DNA from: Anaerolineae bacterium | Lineage (GTDB): Bacteria > Chloroflexota > Anaerolineae > DUEN01 | Reading direction: 5' to 3' | NCBI GenBank assembly: GCA_025060615.1 | Contig: JANXBS010000003.1 | Span: 48,441-112,440, forward strand | DNA: 64,000 nt | Shown: piece after piece, positions 1-7,770 of the stretch | How positions within the stretch are numbered: the first letter of the stretch is position 1 | Layout of the letters: each line of letters opens with the position of its first letter | Notes under the pieces: generated by a model | What the model was told of the DNA's origin: nothing | The model's input: only the letters and a program-made list of their open reading frames with translations | Databases searched by the model: none | Program-made: the position numbers and the translations under genes

Positions 1-252
1 GGGCATGGACCGGTGTGTGATCGGGAGGCGACTGAGCGCATGTCGGAGTACATCCGTCACATGCGCTCGCGGGTGCGTTCGCTCTACCGAGCCGGTAAAA
101 GCAAGCAGGAGACGGCGAATCTTCTGATCGGCGAGCTTTTGGGATGGTTCCCTGTCCCACCGGACCGTAAATCCAAGATAGAGTCGCAGATCAAGTCAGG
201 TATTGGCCGCGTATGGACGGAAATGCAACACGATGAGTCCAGTGATAGTTAA
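1..252 (+). CDS. MBL-fold metallohydrolase, C-terminal end only
   Basis: The reading frame is open from the first base and begins with Gly-His-Gly-Pro-Val, which matches the GHGPV turn of metallo-beta-lactamase-fold hydrolases (the His is normally a metal ligand). It is followed by a helical tail of about 75 residues with a Y-x2-H-x3-R pattern, as in the C-terminal domain of glyoxalase II/lactamase-like hydrolases. The N-terminal HxHxDH part lies outside the window, so substrate and true start cannot be judged. The GTG at base 13 is internal to the protein and not a real start. Confidence 0.7.
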   Translation, partial: GHGPVCDREATERMSEYIRHMRSRVRSLYRAGKSKQETANLLIGELLGWFPVPPDRKSKIESQIKSGIGRVWTEMQHDESSDS

Positions 253-378
253 CATGTCATTGGCTGTTGCGCGAAATCGCTGAGCGGGGCATCAGCTTGC
301 AACCAATGCCTGAGCTACGGTCTATGCCTTATGCGCTAACGTGAAAGGGAGAGTGCCTTCTGAGGAGGTGATGGGTTT

Positions 379-1359
379 ATGGTTTGGCCAGTTCCAACAG
401 GCAAACTGACACCTGCGGATGAACTACGGGACCTGTTAGGTAGGGCCGAGCGCCGCTTGGCCAACGTGAATAGCGCCAGCGCGGAGCAGTTGTTGGAGCT
501 GATGGGCTGGTTGGATCAGATTGTGACCCTAATCGCCGAGCTGGAGAGCGGAGGCGTGGACCTGCGCCCTGAGCGCACCCGTCTGGAAAGCATTGAGGGG
601 ATGCTGCGCAGCAAAGCGGGAAGGATCGTGCGTCGGACCGGCCTGGCACTTGCCAAGCGACGTGAGGAGGTCAAGCCGGATGAATCGCACTGGTGGTGGT
701 GGCTTGATCGCTTCGTGCTCACGCGCACACGGCAGAGGCTACAGCGCATGTTGGTCGGCGTAGCCGTGGCGGCGATCCTAATCCTGGGCGGATATGTAGC
801 TTTCAACTACTTCTTTCCCACTGATCCAAACGTGGAGAAAGCGCAAGGGCTTCAGCTTACCGCTGAGCGGATGGCGATGGAGGGAAATTGGGCCGGAGCT
901 GAGGAACAGCTTGTCCAGGCTCTGACATACACCCCGGACGACGCGATGTTGTGGACGTGGCTAGGAGTTGTACGGGAGAAGCAGGGCAATCAGGTTGGTG
1001 CTGATGAGGCTTTTGCTAAGGCGCGTTCATTGTCCAAGTCCGAACTGGACTACCTCCTAGTGAGGGGCCAGGTATATGTGCAGTCAAATCAGGGTGATAA
1101 AGCCTTAGCTGAGGCGGAAAAGGCGGTAGCGCTGGCACCAGATTCGGCGCAGGCCCGCTTTCTGTTGGCTAGCGCTTATGAGCTTTTAGGCCGGCAGTTT
1201 GAAGCGATCCAGGAGTTTGAGAAGGCTGCTGCTCTGGCTGAGGAAAAGGAGCCGCAGTTAGTTGTGCTGGCCCGGATGCGTATGGGCATGTTGATGCAGA
1301 CGCTAGGGGTATCGCTCCCGACGACGGACACCATCACCACGACAACCCCTACGCCATGA
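379..1359 (+). CDS. TPR-repeat protein with one central membrane helix
   Basis: A 326-residue protein. Residues 1-120 form a charged, helical N-terminal part, followed by a Trp run (105-108). A single hydrophobic segment lies at about 124-146. From about 150 to 310 there are at least three tetratricopeptide-like units (for example A-E-E-Q-L-V-Q-A-L with P-D-D-A, and A-L-A-E-A-E-K-A-V-A-L-A-P-D), which normally bind other proteins. The C-terminus is a Thr-rich tail. A GAGGAGG ribosome site lies about 10 bases before the ATG. The membrane anchor suggests that the TPR part scaffolds a complex at the membrane; the partner is unknown. Neighbours give no strong hint. Confidence 0.75.
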   Translation: MVWPVPTGKLTPADELRDLLGRAERRLANVNSASAEQLLELMGWLDQIVTLIAELESGGVDLRPERTRLESIEGMLRSKAGRIVRRTGLALAKRREEVKPDESHWWWWLDRFVLTRTRQRLQRMLVGVAVAAILILGGYVAFNYFFPTDPNVEKAQGLQLTAERMAMEGNWAGAEEQLVQALTYTPDDAMLWTWLGVVREKQGNQVGADEAFAKARSLSKSELDYLLVRGQVYVQSNQGDKALAEAEKAVALAPDSAQARFLLASAYELLGRQFEAIQEFEKAAALAEEKEPQLVVLARMRMGMLMQTLGVSLPTTDTITTTTPTP

Positions 1360-1559
1360 CTGCTCTTTAAGAAATGTGGGAATTCGCTTCTGTGGCACCG
1401 CTGCACTCCAGCGTGATCAAAGAAGTGGAGAAGTTCGGGGATAGGCGGGCCTCTCCAGCAAAGCCTTTCACCGGCTTTTGACTTGTCTTGCCTCTTCTCA
1501 ACTTATACTTGATTTAGACATGAGATATTTTGCAAAGGGAACTGTCTCTGAAGTGGTTA

Positions 1560-1592
1560 TGGATAGGCGAAGGCATCGCCTTCGCCTATCCA
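1560..1592. repeat. Perfect 15-bp inverted repeat (hairpin) in a 344-bp gap
   Basis: The two arms 1560-1574 and 1578-1592 are exact reverse complements around a 3-base loop (ATC). The gap 1360-1703 otherwise holds only the tmRNA promoter. The hairpin lies 200 bases after the TPR stop codon and has only a weak T-run after it (GGGTTTT), so it is not a standard intrinsic terminator. It could be a weak terminator, a protein-binding palindrome or a dispersed repeat. Confidence 0.7.
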
Positions 1593-1640
1593 GTAGGGTT
1601 TTCGGACAGATTCTAAGTGCAGAGCTATCTCTTTCAAGAT

Positions 1641-1669
1641 TTGTCGAAAACTGGCGTTTATGGTAAAAT
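1641..1669 (+). promoter_or_regulatory. Probable tmRNA promoter
   Basis: TTGTCG (1641-1646), a 17-base spacer, then TAAAAT (1664-1669) preceded by TGG, an extended -10. Transcription would start near 1676 and give a short leader that is trimmed to the mature 5' end at 1704. Confidence 0.5.
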
Positions 1670-1703
1670 GATAATGCAGTGAAAGGGATAACGGTCTCGA
1701 TCT

Positions 1704-2126
1704 GGGGATGACAGGTTTCGACGGAGCAGGCTGGCCGAAGGCTGCAAGCCGAGGTGCTCTACCCTCGTAAAACCAGAGCAAAACCCAAAAGTGCCAAGAA
1801 TACTGGCAAGGCGTTCAACTTCCCGCGGTGGGCAGCGCAGCCCGCAATGGCCATCGCTGCTTAAGCGGTGAGGGTGACGCAGCGAGTCACCTGCGGGTGG
1901 CTCCGGTGCCCTGGCGTGGCCCCGGCTGGCGCCAGGTGACACTGTGATATACAGCAGGGTGCGATCGGCCTGAAGCCGCTAGGGTCGATCTAAGGGCAGC
2001 GGCTGGCCAGGCCAGCGGACGCTGTCAGGGGCGGCCCACCTGGCGACAACCAAAACCCTGACTAAGCTTGTAGATGTCTGAGGTCGAATGCTCCGGACCC
2101 GGGTTCGATTCCCGGCATCTCCACCA
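1704..2126 (+). ncRNA. ssrA: tmRNA (transfer-messenger RNA)
   Basis: The 5' end GGGGATG pairs with CATCTCC before the encoded ACCA at the 3' end, forming the tRNA-like acceptor stem. The 5' sequence GACAGGTTTCGACG and the 3' T-arm GGGTTCGATTCCC are typical of tmRNA. The mRNA-like part can be read from GCC at 1793 to TAA at 1862-1864: it starts Ala-Lys-Asn-Thr-Gly-Lys and ends Met-Ala-Ile-Ala-Ala, 23 residues. The final -AIAA replaces the more usual -ALAA degron. tmRNA rescues stalled ribosomes with SmpB and tags the product for proteolysis. At 423 nt it is somewhat long for the family. Confidence 0.95.
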
Positions 2127-2132
2127 ATTCTT

Positions 2133-2163
2133 AAGGCCACGCACTTTGGCGCGTGGCCTTTTT
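2133..2163 (+). terminator. Intrinsic terminator of ssrA
   Basis: The stem AAGGCCACGC (2133-2142) pairs with GCGTGGCCTT (2151-2160) and is followed by a T run, six bases after the tmRNA CCA end. Confidence 0.85.
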
Positions 2164-2233
2164 ATGTTGTGAAGATGCCCAAGAGTATAACTTGGATCAT
2201 AGCAAGAGGCGTGCAAGCTGGTTACATTAGTGT

Positions 2234-2254
2234 TGCAAATCATTTCCATTTGCA
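2234..2254 (+). promoter_or_regulatory. Candidate operator upstream of the Fur-type gene
   Basis: TGCAAAT (2234-2240) and ATTTGCA (2248-2254) form a perfect 7-7-7 inverted repeat ending 14 bases before the start codon. Position and symmetry suit autoregulation by the Fur-family protein encoded just downstream, which would also control feoABC. The sequence is not the E. coli Fur-box consensus, so this is inference. Confidence 0.4.
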
Positions 2255-2268
2255 GCGAAGGGGAAGCT

Positions 2269-2718
2269 ATGACCGATCTCGCTCAACGGGTCCGGATGGC
2301 GCTCACCCGCATGGGCGGCCGTATGACACGTCAGCGGCGCATTATCCTTGATGTGCTCGAGAAGAGCCAGACGCATATGACAGCCAAGGAGCTGTTTGTG
2401 CAGGCCCACGCGCGCGATCCCAAGGTCACTCTGTCCACAGTATATCGTACACTAGATCTATGTAAGAGTCTGGGCCTGCTCAGCTCTCGTCAGTTTAGCC
2501 CAGAGCATGGTCCGGAGTGGTATGAGCTATGCGCCGGTGAGGAGCATTACCACTTTATCTGTATTCAGTGTGGCCAGGTGACCGAGTTCGATGCGCCAGA
2601 GGTGGCCCAAGTGGTGGAGCGCCTTATCGAACGGGAGGGGATCACCGAAGCACATGCCAGCCTGTCCGTGTATGGTGTGTGCGCTCGATGCGCTCACACG
2701 GCCCGAGAAAGTGCCTGA
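2269..2718 (+). CDS. fur: Fur-family metal-responsive transcriptional regulator
   Basis: 149 residues, the usual Fur size. The N-terminal winged helix contains the recognition-helix pattern T-L-S-T-V-Y-R-T-L-D (about 54-63). The sensing part has the H-Y-H-F-I-C-I-Q-C-G motif (His93/His95, Cys98/Cys101) and a second Cys138-x2-Cys141 pair, the structural zinc site of many Fur/PerR/Zur proteins. The ATG at 2269 follows a GAAGGGGA ribosome site; a longer in-frame extension has no start support. The position directly before feoA-feoB suggests an iron-sensing Fur, which represses iron uptake when Fe2+ is bound. A Zur or PerR role cannot be excluded. Confidence 0.9.
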   Translation: MTDLAQRVRMALTRMGGRMTRQRRIILDVLEKSQTHMTAKELFVQAHARDPKVTLSTVYRTLDLCKSLGLLSSRQFSPEHGPEWYELCAGEEHYHFICIQCGQVTEFDAPEVAQVVERLIEREGITEAHASLSVYGVCARCAHTARESA

Positions 2719-2762
2719 CACGGCTGGGCAATCTCCTATTCTAAAGTTGAGGTGAGCATCCA

Positions 2763-3041
2763 ATGACCCAGGTTATTGCACACGCAACGAACCAAGTGAT
2801 CAATCTTAGCTCACTGGCCACTGGTGCTCGCGGCACTGTCTGCGCGATCCATGGTGGCCAAGCGCTGATCAGCCGGTTGACGGCTTTGGGCTTTACCATC
2901 GGCGCTGAGGTGACGGTACTCCAAAACTACGGACATGGCCCCCTGATCGCGATGGTGAGGGGGACGCGCGTGGCGCTGGGCCGTGGCGAGGCAAGTCATA
3001 TCTATATCTCCCCTGAGGTGAAGTCAGATGGCACGGCCTAA
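2763..3041 (+). CDS. feoA: FeoA-type SH3-like ferrous-iron transport protein
   Basis: 92 residues with the FeoA pattern: L-x2-L-x3-G-x2-G-x-V near the start, L-x2-L-G-F-x2-G near the middle, and a C-terminal V-A-L-G-R-x-E-A-x2-I. FeoA is a small cytosolic SH3-like protein that is thought to act on the GTPase domain of FeoB. It follows the fur-type gene after 44 bases and its end overlaps the start of feoB by 14 bases, so the genes are very probably co-transcribed and coupled. Confidence 0.93.
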   Translation: MTQVIAHATNQVINLSSLATGARGTVCAIHGGQALISRLTALGFTIGAEVTVLQNYGHGPLIAMVRGTRVALGRGEASHIYISPEVKSDGTA

Positions 3042-5097
3042 GCTTGTCCAATTGCATTGTCACGACAACGGCGCTCAACAGCCGATCATACACTTTCAGG
3101 AAAGGGTTCTGCGGCTGGCGCTGGCTGGACAGCCTAATGTGGGCAAATCCACCGTTTTCAACATGCTTACTGGGCTGAACCAGCACGTGGGCAACTGGCC
3201 TGGTAAAACTGTCGAACGCAAGGTCGGCGTAGTTCATCTGCCGGATGTGGATATCGAGCTAGTAGACCTGCCGGGCACGTACAGCCTGACCGCAAACTCG
3301 CTAGAGGAGCGCATTGCGCGAGACTACATCATCCACGAGCGGCCTGATGCCGTGATTGTCATCGTCAATGCTGCCGCTCTCGAGCATGGCTTGTACCTGG
3401 TAGCCGAGCTGTTACAGTTGCCTACACCTCTTGTCATAGGCCTGAACATGTTGGATGTGGCAGAGCGGAATGGGATGCGCATTGAGCCTCATGTGCTCGA
3501 GGCGGCTTTGGGTATCCCTGTGATCCCGCTTATCGCCACCCGCAACCAGGGAGTGAGAGAGCTGGTCGAGGCAGCGCGCCGAGTGGTAGAGAACGCGGAC
3601 GCCTTTACCCCTAGACGGCCGGGCATCCGCAGCCCGCATGAGGCGATCGTAGCCCGGGTCCGAGATCTCATCGCTCCGTACACGCCAGAGCCTTACCCAG
3701 TGGATTGGGTTGCCCTCAAACTCCTGGAGGGAGATTCTGAGATCACGGAGCTCATCCAGAAACAGATGGGGGAGGCTGCCTGGTCGGAGGTCGCTGCCCT
3801 TTTGCATGCGCATGAGGATGCCTTTCTCGATATCGCCGGCGGCCGCTACGAGTGGATCGAACGCATGACCCGTGCTGCGGTGGTTCGTCCCAGTACAGGG
3901 CCGATTACGCTCACTGATCGGCTGGATCGAATCGCTACACATCCGCTCTGGGGATTGATCTTGCTGAGTGGCATATTTGGGCTCACTTTTTGGCTGACTT
4001 ACACCATCGCTGCGCCGGTGCAGGATTGGCTAGACGCGAAGGTGATCTCGCCGCTGGCGATGGGGGTCCAGGCAGCCCTGGCGAAGGGGCCGTCGTGGCT
4101 GGCCGGCTTGTTGGTTGATGGGCTTATTGGCGGTGTAGGCACCGTCCTGACCTTTCTGCCGGTATTGACGATCTTCTTCGCAGTTCTGGGGCTATTAGAG
4201 GACGTCGGGTATCTGGCGCGAGCGGCATACGTGATGGACCGCTTTATGCACCTGATGGGGTTGCATGGCAAGAGCTTTTTGCCTCTGTTCCTAGGGTTTG
4301 GCTGCAATGTACCCGCTGTGATGGGCGCTCGCATTATCGAAGATCATCGCTCCCGTCTAATGACGATCCTCTTGGCGCCTTTGGTCCCTTGCACGGCCCG
4401 GTTAGCTGTGGTCGCCTTTCTTGCTCCTGCATTCTTTGGTTCTCAAGCGACGCTGGCCACGTGGGGGCTAGTGACGCTCAATATCCTGACGCTGGCCCTT
4501 TTAGGCACAGTGATCCATCGGCTGGCCCTGCCGGGCGGCCAATCCCCGTTCATCATGGAGTTGCCCCTATACCATATGCCCAATTGGCGCACAATTGGCC
4601 TGTTAGTGTGGCATCACACGTTGGCTTTCATCCGAAAAGCGGGCACGATCATCTTGCTCTTTTCCGTGCTGATCTGGACGCTTTCCCATCTGCCATCGGG
4701 CGATGTTGAACAAAGCTTTCTGGCCTGGCTGGGGCGGCTTCTGGCCCCTATCGGCTATTGGATGGGGTGGCCCGATTGGCGGCTGATCGCCGCCCTATTG
4801 AGCAGCTTTGCCGCTAAGGAGAACACCATTGCCACGTTGGGCATCCTCTACCGCAGCGCAGGGGGCGGCGGGGAGCTGGCGCAACAGGTGGCGTCGGTGT
4901 TAACGCCAGCAGGGGCTTTGTCATTCCTGGCTGTGCAGATGTTGTTCATCCCCTGCGCCGCAACGATGGCGACGATTCGCCAGGAGACCAGCTCTTGGCG
5001 GTGGGGTTTGATCGGTGTTGGGTTGTTGCTGGTTATGTCGCTGGCGGGTGGCCTGCTCGTGTATCGCCTGGCTTTGTTGGCCGGCTTAGGGGCATGA
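3028..5097 (+). CDS. feoB: FeoB ferrous-iron transporter with GTPase domain
   Basis: 689 residues, full length for the family. The N-terminal G domain shows G1 G-Q-P-N-V-G-K-S-T (34-42), G2 G-N-W-P-G-K-T (55-61), G3 D-L-P-G (80-83) and an N-M-L-D G4 variant (140-143). From about residue 305 it is strongly hydrophobic, with the two gate-type repeats and conserved stretches such as G-F-G-C-N-V-P-A and P-C-T-A-R. It imports Fe2+ across the inner membrane. Start ATG 3028 lies within the end of feoA. A residue extension of about 27 precedes the usual start of the G domain. Confidence 0.96.
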   Translation: MARPKLVQLHCHDNGAQQPIIHFQERVLRLALAGQPNVGKSTVFNMLTGLNQHVGNWPGKTVERKVGVVHLPDVDIELVDLPGTYSLTANSLEERIARDYIIHERPDAVIVIVNAAALEHGLYLVAELLQLPTPLVIGLNMLDVAERNGMRIEPHVLEAALGIPVIPLIATRNQGVRELVEAARRVVENADAFTPRRPGIRSPHEAIVARVRDLIAPYTPEPYPVDWVALKLLEGDSEITELIQKQMGEAAWSEVAALLHAHEDAFLDIAGGRYEWIERMTRAAVVRPSTGPITLTDRLDRIATHPLWGLILLSGIFGLTFWLTYTIAAPVQDWLDAKVISPLAMGVQAALAKGPSWLAGLLVDGLIGGVGTVLTFLPVLTIFFAVLGLLEDVGYLARAAYVMDRFMHLMGLHGKSFLPLFLGFGCNVPAVMGARIIEDHRSRLMTILLAPLVPCTARLAVVAFLAPAFFGSQATLATWGLVTLNILTLALLGTVIHRLALPGGQSPFIMELPLYHMPNWRTIGLLVWHHTLAFIRKAGTIILLFSVLIWTLSHLPSGDVEQSFLAWLGRLLAPIGYWMGWPDWRLIAALLSSFAAKENTIATLGILYRSAGGGGELAQQVASVLTPAGALSFLAVQMLFIPCAATMATIRQETSSWRWGLIGVGLLLVMSLAGGLLVYRLALLAGLGA

Positions 5098-5098
5098 C

Positions 5099-5386
5099 GT
5101 GTTGACGGCGACAAAAGCGAACGCGCTTCTGCGTCTGCTCTATGCAGTGTATACGAAAGGCATGTGTTCATCCTCCGAGCTGGCACATGAGCTCGGCATT
5201 CACGAGGGACTGCTCCGGCGGATGTTGATGACGTTGGTGGAGGGCGGATATCTGCAGCGGGTGACAGGGGAGTGCGCTCAACGATGCGGCTCGTGTTCTT
5301 TGCAGCAGATCTGCCTTGCTCCTGACAGTGCTATCTGGATTGTGACAGAAAAAGGCCGGCGGGCGCTGCAAGCATATATCCGGTGA
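5099..5386 (+). CDS. feoC: FeoC-like winged-helix protein with Cys cluster
   Basis: 95 residues, starting at a GTG one base after the feoB stop codon. The first 55 residues look like a winged helix (S-S-S-E-L-A-H-E-L-G-I-H-x2-L-L-R-R-M-L). Four cysteines follow at 59, 63, 66 and 72 (C-x3-C-x2-C-x5-C), as in FeoC proteins that can carry an Fe-S cluster. FeoC is proposed to stabilise or regulate FeoB according to iron or oxygen. It might instead be a small DNA-binding regulator. The position at the end of feoAB supports FeoC. Confidence 0.75.
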   Translation: MLTATKANALLRLLYAVYTKGMCSSSELAHELGIHEGLLRRMLMTLVEGGYLQRVTGECAQRCGSCSLQQICLAPDSAIWIVTEKGRRALQAYIR

Positions 5387-5442
5387 TAGGGATAAAAACC
5401 TGCGTCATCGGACGGTTTGGTTCGAGGTCGCTCACTTAAGGC

Positions 5443-6291
5443 TTGGAAGAGAGCTCACGCTTCCCTTCGATCCTGAGTTCGATGACACGCGTTGGACGTG
5501 GGATTGGCTTCACATCCCTCTCGTGCAAGTGCCGCCGGGAGTATATCAGGGCGGCTATGTCGTCCGCCGTGAGTTCCATCGGGTGGGAGGATATCTGCGG
5601 CTGCCATTATCGCCTGCCGTGCCTACTAGACTGTCGCGGCCTTTACGATCCCTCTGGCCTTCTCTGGATGTCCGACACACCCCAGGAGCGGTTGATGATG
5701 TACAACAACGCGCGGGCTTCAAACGGGCATGTCCTGATCGGCGGGCTAGGATTGGGGCTCTATCCACAATATGTCGCGCCACGTGCCCGTTCGATCACCG
5801 TCGTTGAGCGCTCGGCTGATATCATTGCCATTGTCTGGCCGGTGATCGAACCCGTCCTATGCGCGTTGCCGAACGGCCCTTGTCCGCGCCTGGTCATCGC
5901 GGATGTGGAGACGTTTCTACAGAGATCGCCCGACGAGCGGTACGACACGATTTTCCTGGACACTTGGGAGGAACTGAACGCTGTTCGCTTGCCGCACATC
6001 AACTGGTTGCGCGATCTGGCGATCTGTCACCTGGCGCCAGGAGGCCGCGTGCTGCCGTGGGGCTACCATTGGATGGTTCGCCTATTCGAGGAAGCTTGCT
6101 CGGAACTGTTGCGTCAACCGCCGGGCCATCGAGCGAGTTGGCTGGCAAAGCGATCATGGGATCAGCCGGCGGCGGCTACTTTGCTGGCACCAGTGGCAGA
6201 GCGCTTCGCTGGCCGGGCTTTGGATGATCTCAACGGCGCGCTGGCATGGTGTCGGCGGTACATTGCGGGCGTGAAATGGTGCGGGCTTTAG
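5443..6291 (+). CDS. Class I methyltransferase, spermidine-synthase-like; N-terminus probably frameshifted
   Basis: From about 5630 the frame encodes a convincing Rossmann-type core: S-G-L-L-W-M-S-D-T-P-Q-E-R, then G-H-V-L-I-G-G-L-G-L-G-L (nucleotide-binding loop), V-V-E-R-S (acidic strand end), and Y-D-T-I-F-L-D-T-W. This resembles spermidine-synthase-like methyltransferases. The first about 60 residues in this frame are low-quality (Ser/Arg/Cys rich). In contrast, a different frame (bases 5400 to about 5600) encodes protein-like sequence such as D-D-T-R-W-T-W-D-W-L-H-I-P-L-V. A one-base shift between about 5590 and 5640 would join them. No ATG is visible for that upstream part, so the true start is unsure. 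Substrate unknown. Confidence 0.6.
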   Translation: MEESSRFPSILSSMTRVGRGIGFTSLSCKCRREYIRAAMSSAVSSIGWEDICGCHYRLPCLLDCRGLYDPSGLLWMSDTPQERLMMYNNARASNGHVLIGGLGLGLYPQYVAPRARSITVVERSADIIAIVWPVIEPVLCALPNGPCPRLVIADVETFLQRSPDERYDTIFLDTWEELNAVRLPHINWLRDLAICHLAPGGRVLPWGYHWMVRLFEEACSELLRQPPGHRASWLAKRSWDQPAAATLLAPVAERFAGRALDDLNGALAWCRRYIAGVKWCGL

Positions 6292-6330
6292 CCTCGCGCT
6301 CGAGACAAACTAAAGCCTATTCTGCCAGGG

Positions 6331-7743
6331 TTAGGTGATGGGCTGCACCTTGACGAAATCGGTGGTACCCGGCGGGCTGCCGGCCGTCCCCGCCGTGATC
6401 ACGACGAGATCTCCCTGGCGCACGTAGCCATGCTCCTGAGCCGCACGCACGGCGCCGGCGATCATGGAGTCGGTATCGGCGGCGCGCGGAGATAGCAGGG
6501 GCTCAACCCCCCAGTACAGGGTAAGCTGACGTTGGATGATCGGGTTGGGTGTCACCGCAATGATCGGGCAGCATGGGCGCAGGCGGGAAAGTAGACGGGC
6601 TGTATAGCCGCTCACCGTAGGCGCGAGGATCGCCTTGGCCTCTAGCAGCATGGCTAAGTCCACCCCGGCATGCGCGACCGCCTCGGCAATGACATGAGGT
6701 TGGCGTGGAGTCCGTAGCGTTGGAGACAGGCAGCGCTCCGCTGCCTCGGCGATGCAGGCCATGGTGCGCACCGCTTCCACTGGATACATGCCGATCGCGG
6801 TCTCCCCGGACAGCATGATGGCATCCGTGCCATCCAATACCGCGTTGGCCACATCGGATGCCTCGGCGCGAGTGGGACGCGGGTTACGGACCATGGATTC
6901 CAACATCTGAGTAGCGGTAATCACAGGGACGCCGGCTTGATTGCACTTCGCGATGATCGTCTTCTGGATCATGGGAACCGCCTCGGGCGAGGTCTCAATG
7001 CCCAAATCCCCGCGAGCGACCATGATCGCGTCGGCTGCCTCGATGATCTCGTCCAGGTTGGCCACCGCTTCTGGCCGCTCAATCTTAGCAACTACCAGTG
7101 GGGGCTGTTCTGGCCCACATAGGGCCTTGATCATCGCTTTCAGATCGTGCACGTCAGCGGCTGTGCGCACAAAGGAGAGCGCGATCCAATCAGCCTGATA
7201 GGCGATGGCGAAGCGCAGATCCTCCTGGTCCTTCTCCGTGATGGTGGGGATGTCTAGTGGCACCTGAGGTAGATTCATCCCCTTATGTGAGGTAAGTGTC
7301 CCGCCGGTGATCACCTCACAGATGACTTCATCCTCCCGGATCGAGCGCACCTGCAGTTCGAGCAACCCATCATCGAGCAGAACTCGATCCCCAGGCCGTA
7401 CAACCCGTGGCAGATCAGCGAACTGGACAGGCACGCGTCCAGGCCTCCCGATGATGGGTTCTGTAGTTAAAGCAACTTCTGCTCCGACATCCAGTCGGAC
7501 GCCCCCTGGTAATATCGCACCCACTCGCAGCTTGGGGCCCTGCAAGTCCATCAGGATGCCCACGGGGTGCTTACTTTGTTCCGATGCAGCGCGAATACGG
7601 CCGACAATCTCCTTATACATTGCGTGATCGCCGTGCGAGAAGTTGAGCCGGGCTACGTCCATGCCGGCTTCGATCAGGCGAACTAACACCTCAGGTTCCT
7701 GGCTGGCAGGGCCAATGGTGCAGACAATCTTGGTGCGGAGCAC
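6331..7743 (-). CDS. pyk: Pyruvate kinase
   Basis: 470 residues, a typical length. Clear family stretches: R-T-K-I-V-C-T-I-G-P-A-S at the start, N-F-S-H-G-D, M-D-L-Q-G-P-K-L-R-V-G, the active-site region V-A-K-I-E-R-P-E-A-V, and V-A-R-G-D-L-G-I-E, followed by I-T-A-T-Q-M-L-E-S-M and P-T-R-A-E-A-S-D-V-A-N-A. It converts phosphoenolpyruvate and ADP to pyruvate and ATP, the last step of glycolysis. The GTG start at 7743 follows an AAAGGGGG ribosome site. There is no extra C-terminal PEP-utiliser domain. It probably ends the transcript that carries galT. Confidence 0.97.
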   Translation of the reverse strand: MLRTKIVCTIGPASQEPEVLVRLIEAGMDVARLNFSHGDHAMYKEIVGRIRAASEQSKHPVGILMDLQGPKLRVGAILPGGVRLDVGAEVALTTEPIIGRPGRVPVQFADLPRVVRPGDRVLLDDGLLELQVRSIREDEVICEVITGGTLTSHKGMNLPQVPLDIPTITEKDQEDLRFAIAYQADWIALSFVRTAADVHDLKAMIKALCGPEQPPLVVAKIERPEAVANLDEIIEAADAIMVARGDLGIETSPEAVPMIQKTIIAKCNQAGVPVITATQMLESMVRNPRPTRAEASDVANAVLDGTDAIMLSGETAIGMYPVEAVRTMACIAEAAERCLSPTLRTPRQPHVIAEAVAHAGVDLAMLLEAKAILAPTVSGYTARLLSRLRPCCPIIAVTPNPIIQRQLTLYWGVEPLLSPRAADTDSMIAGAVRAAQEHGYVRQGDLVVITAGTAGSPPGTTDFVKVQPIT

Positions 7744-7770
7744 GATACCCCCTTTAAAAATCAGGCGAAA

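Noticed and set aside
3412-3942. 176-residue minus-strand frame inside feoB
   Set aside because: Antisense to a complete, well-supported gene; His/Arg/Asp-rich composition typical of a shadow frame.
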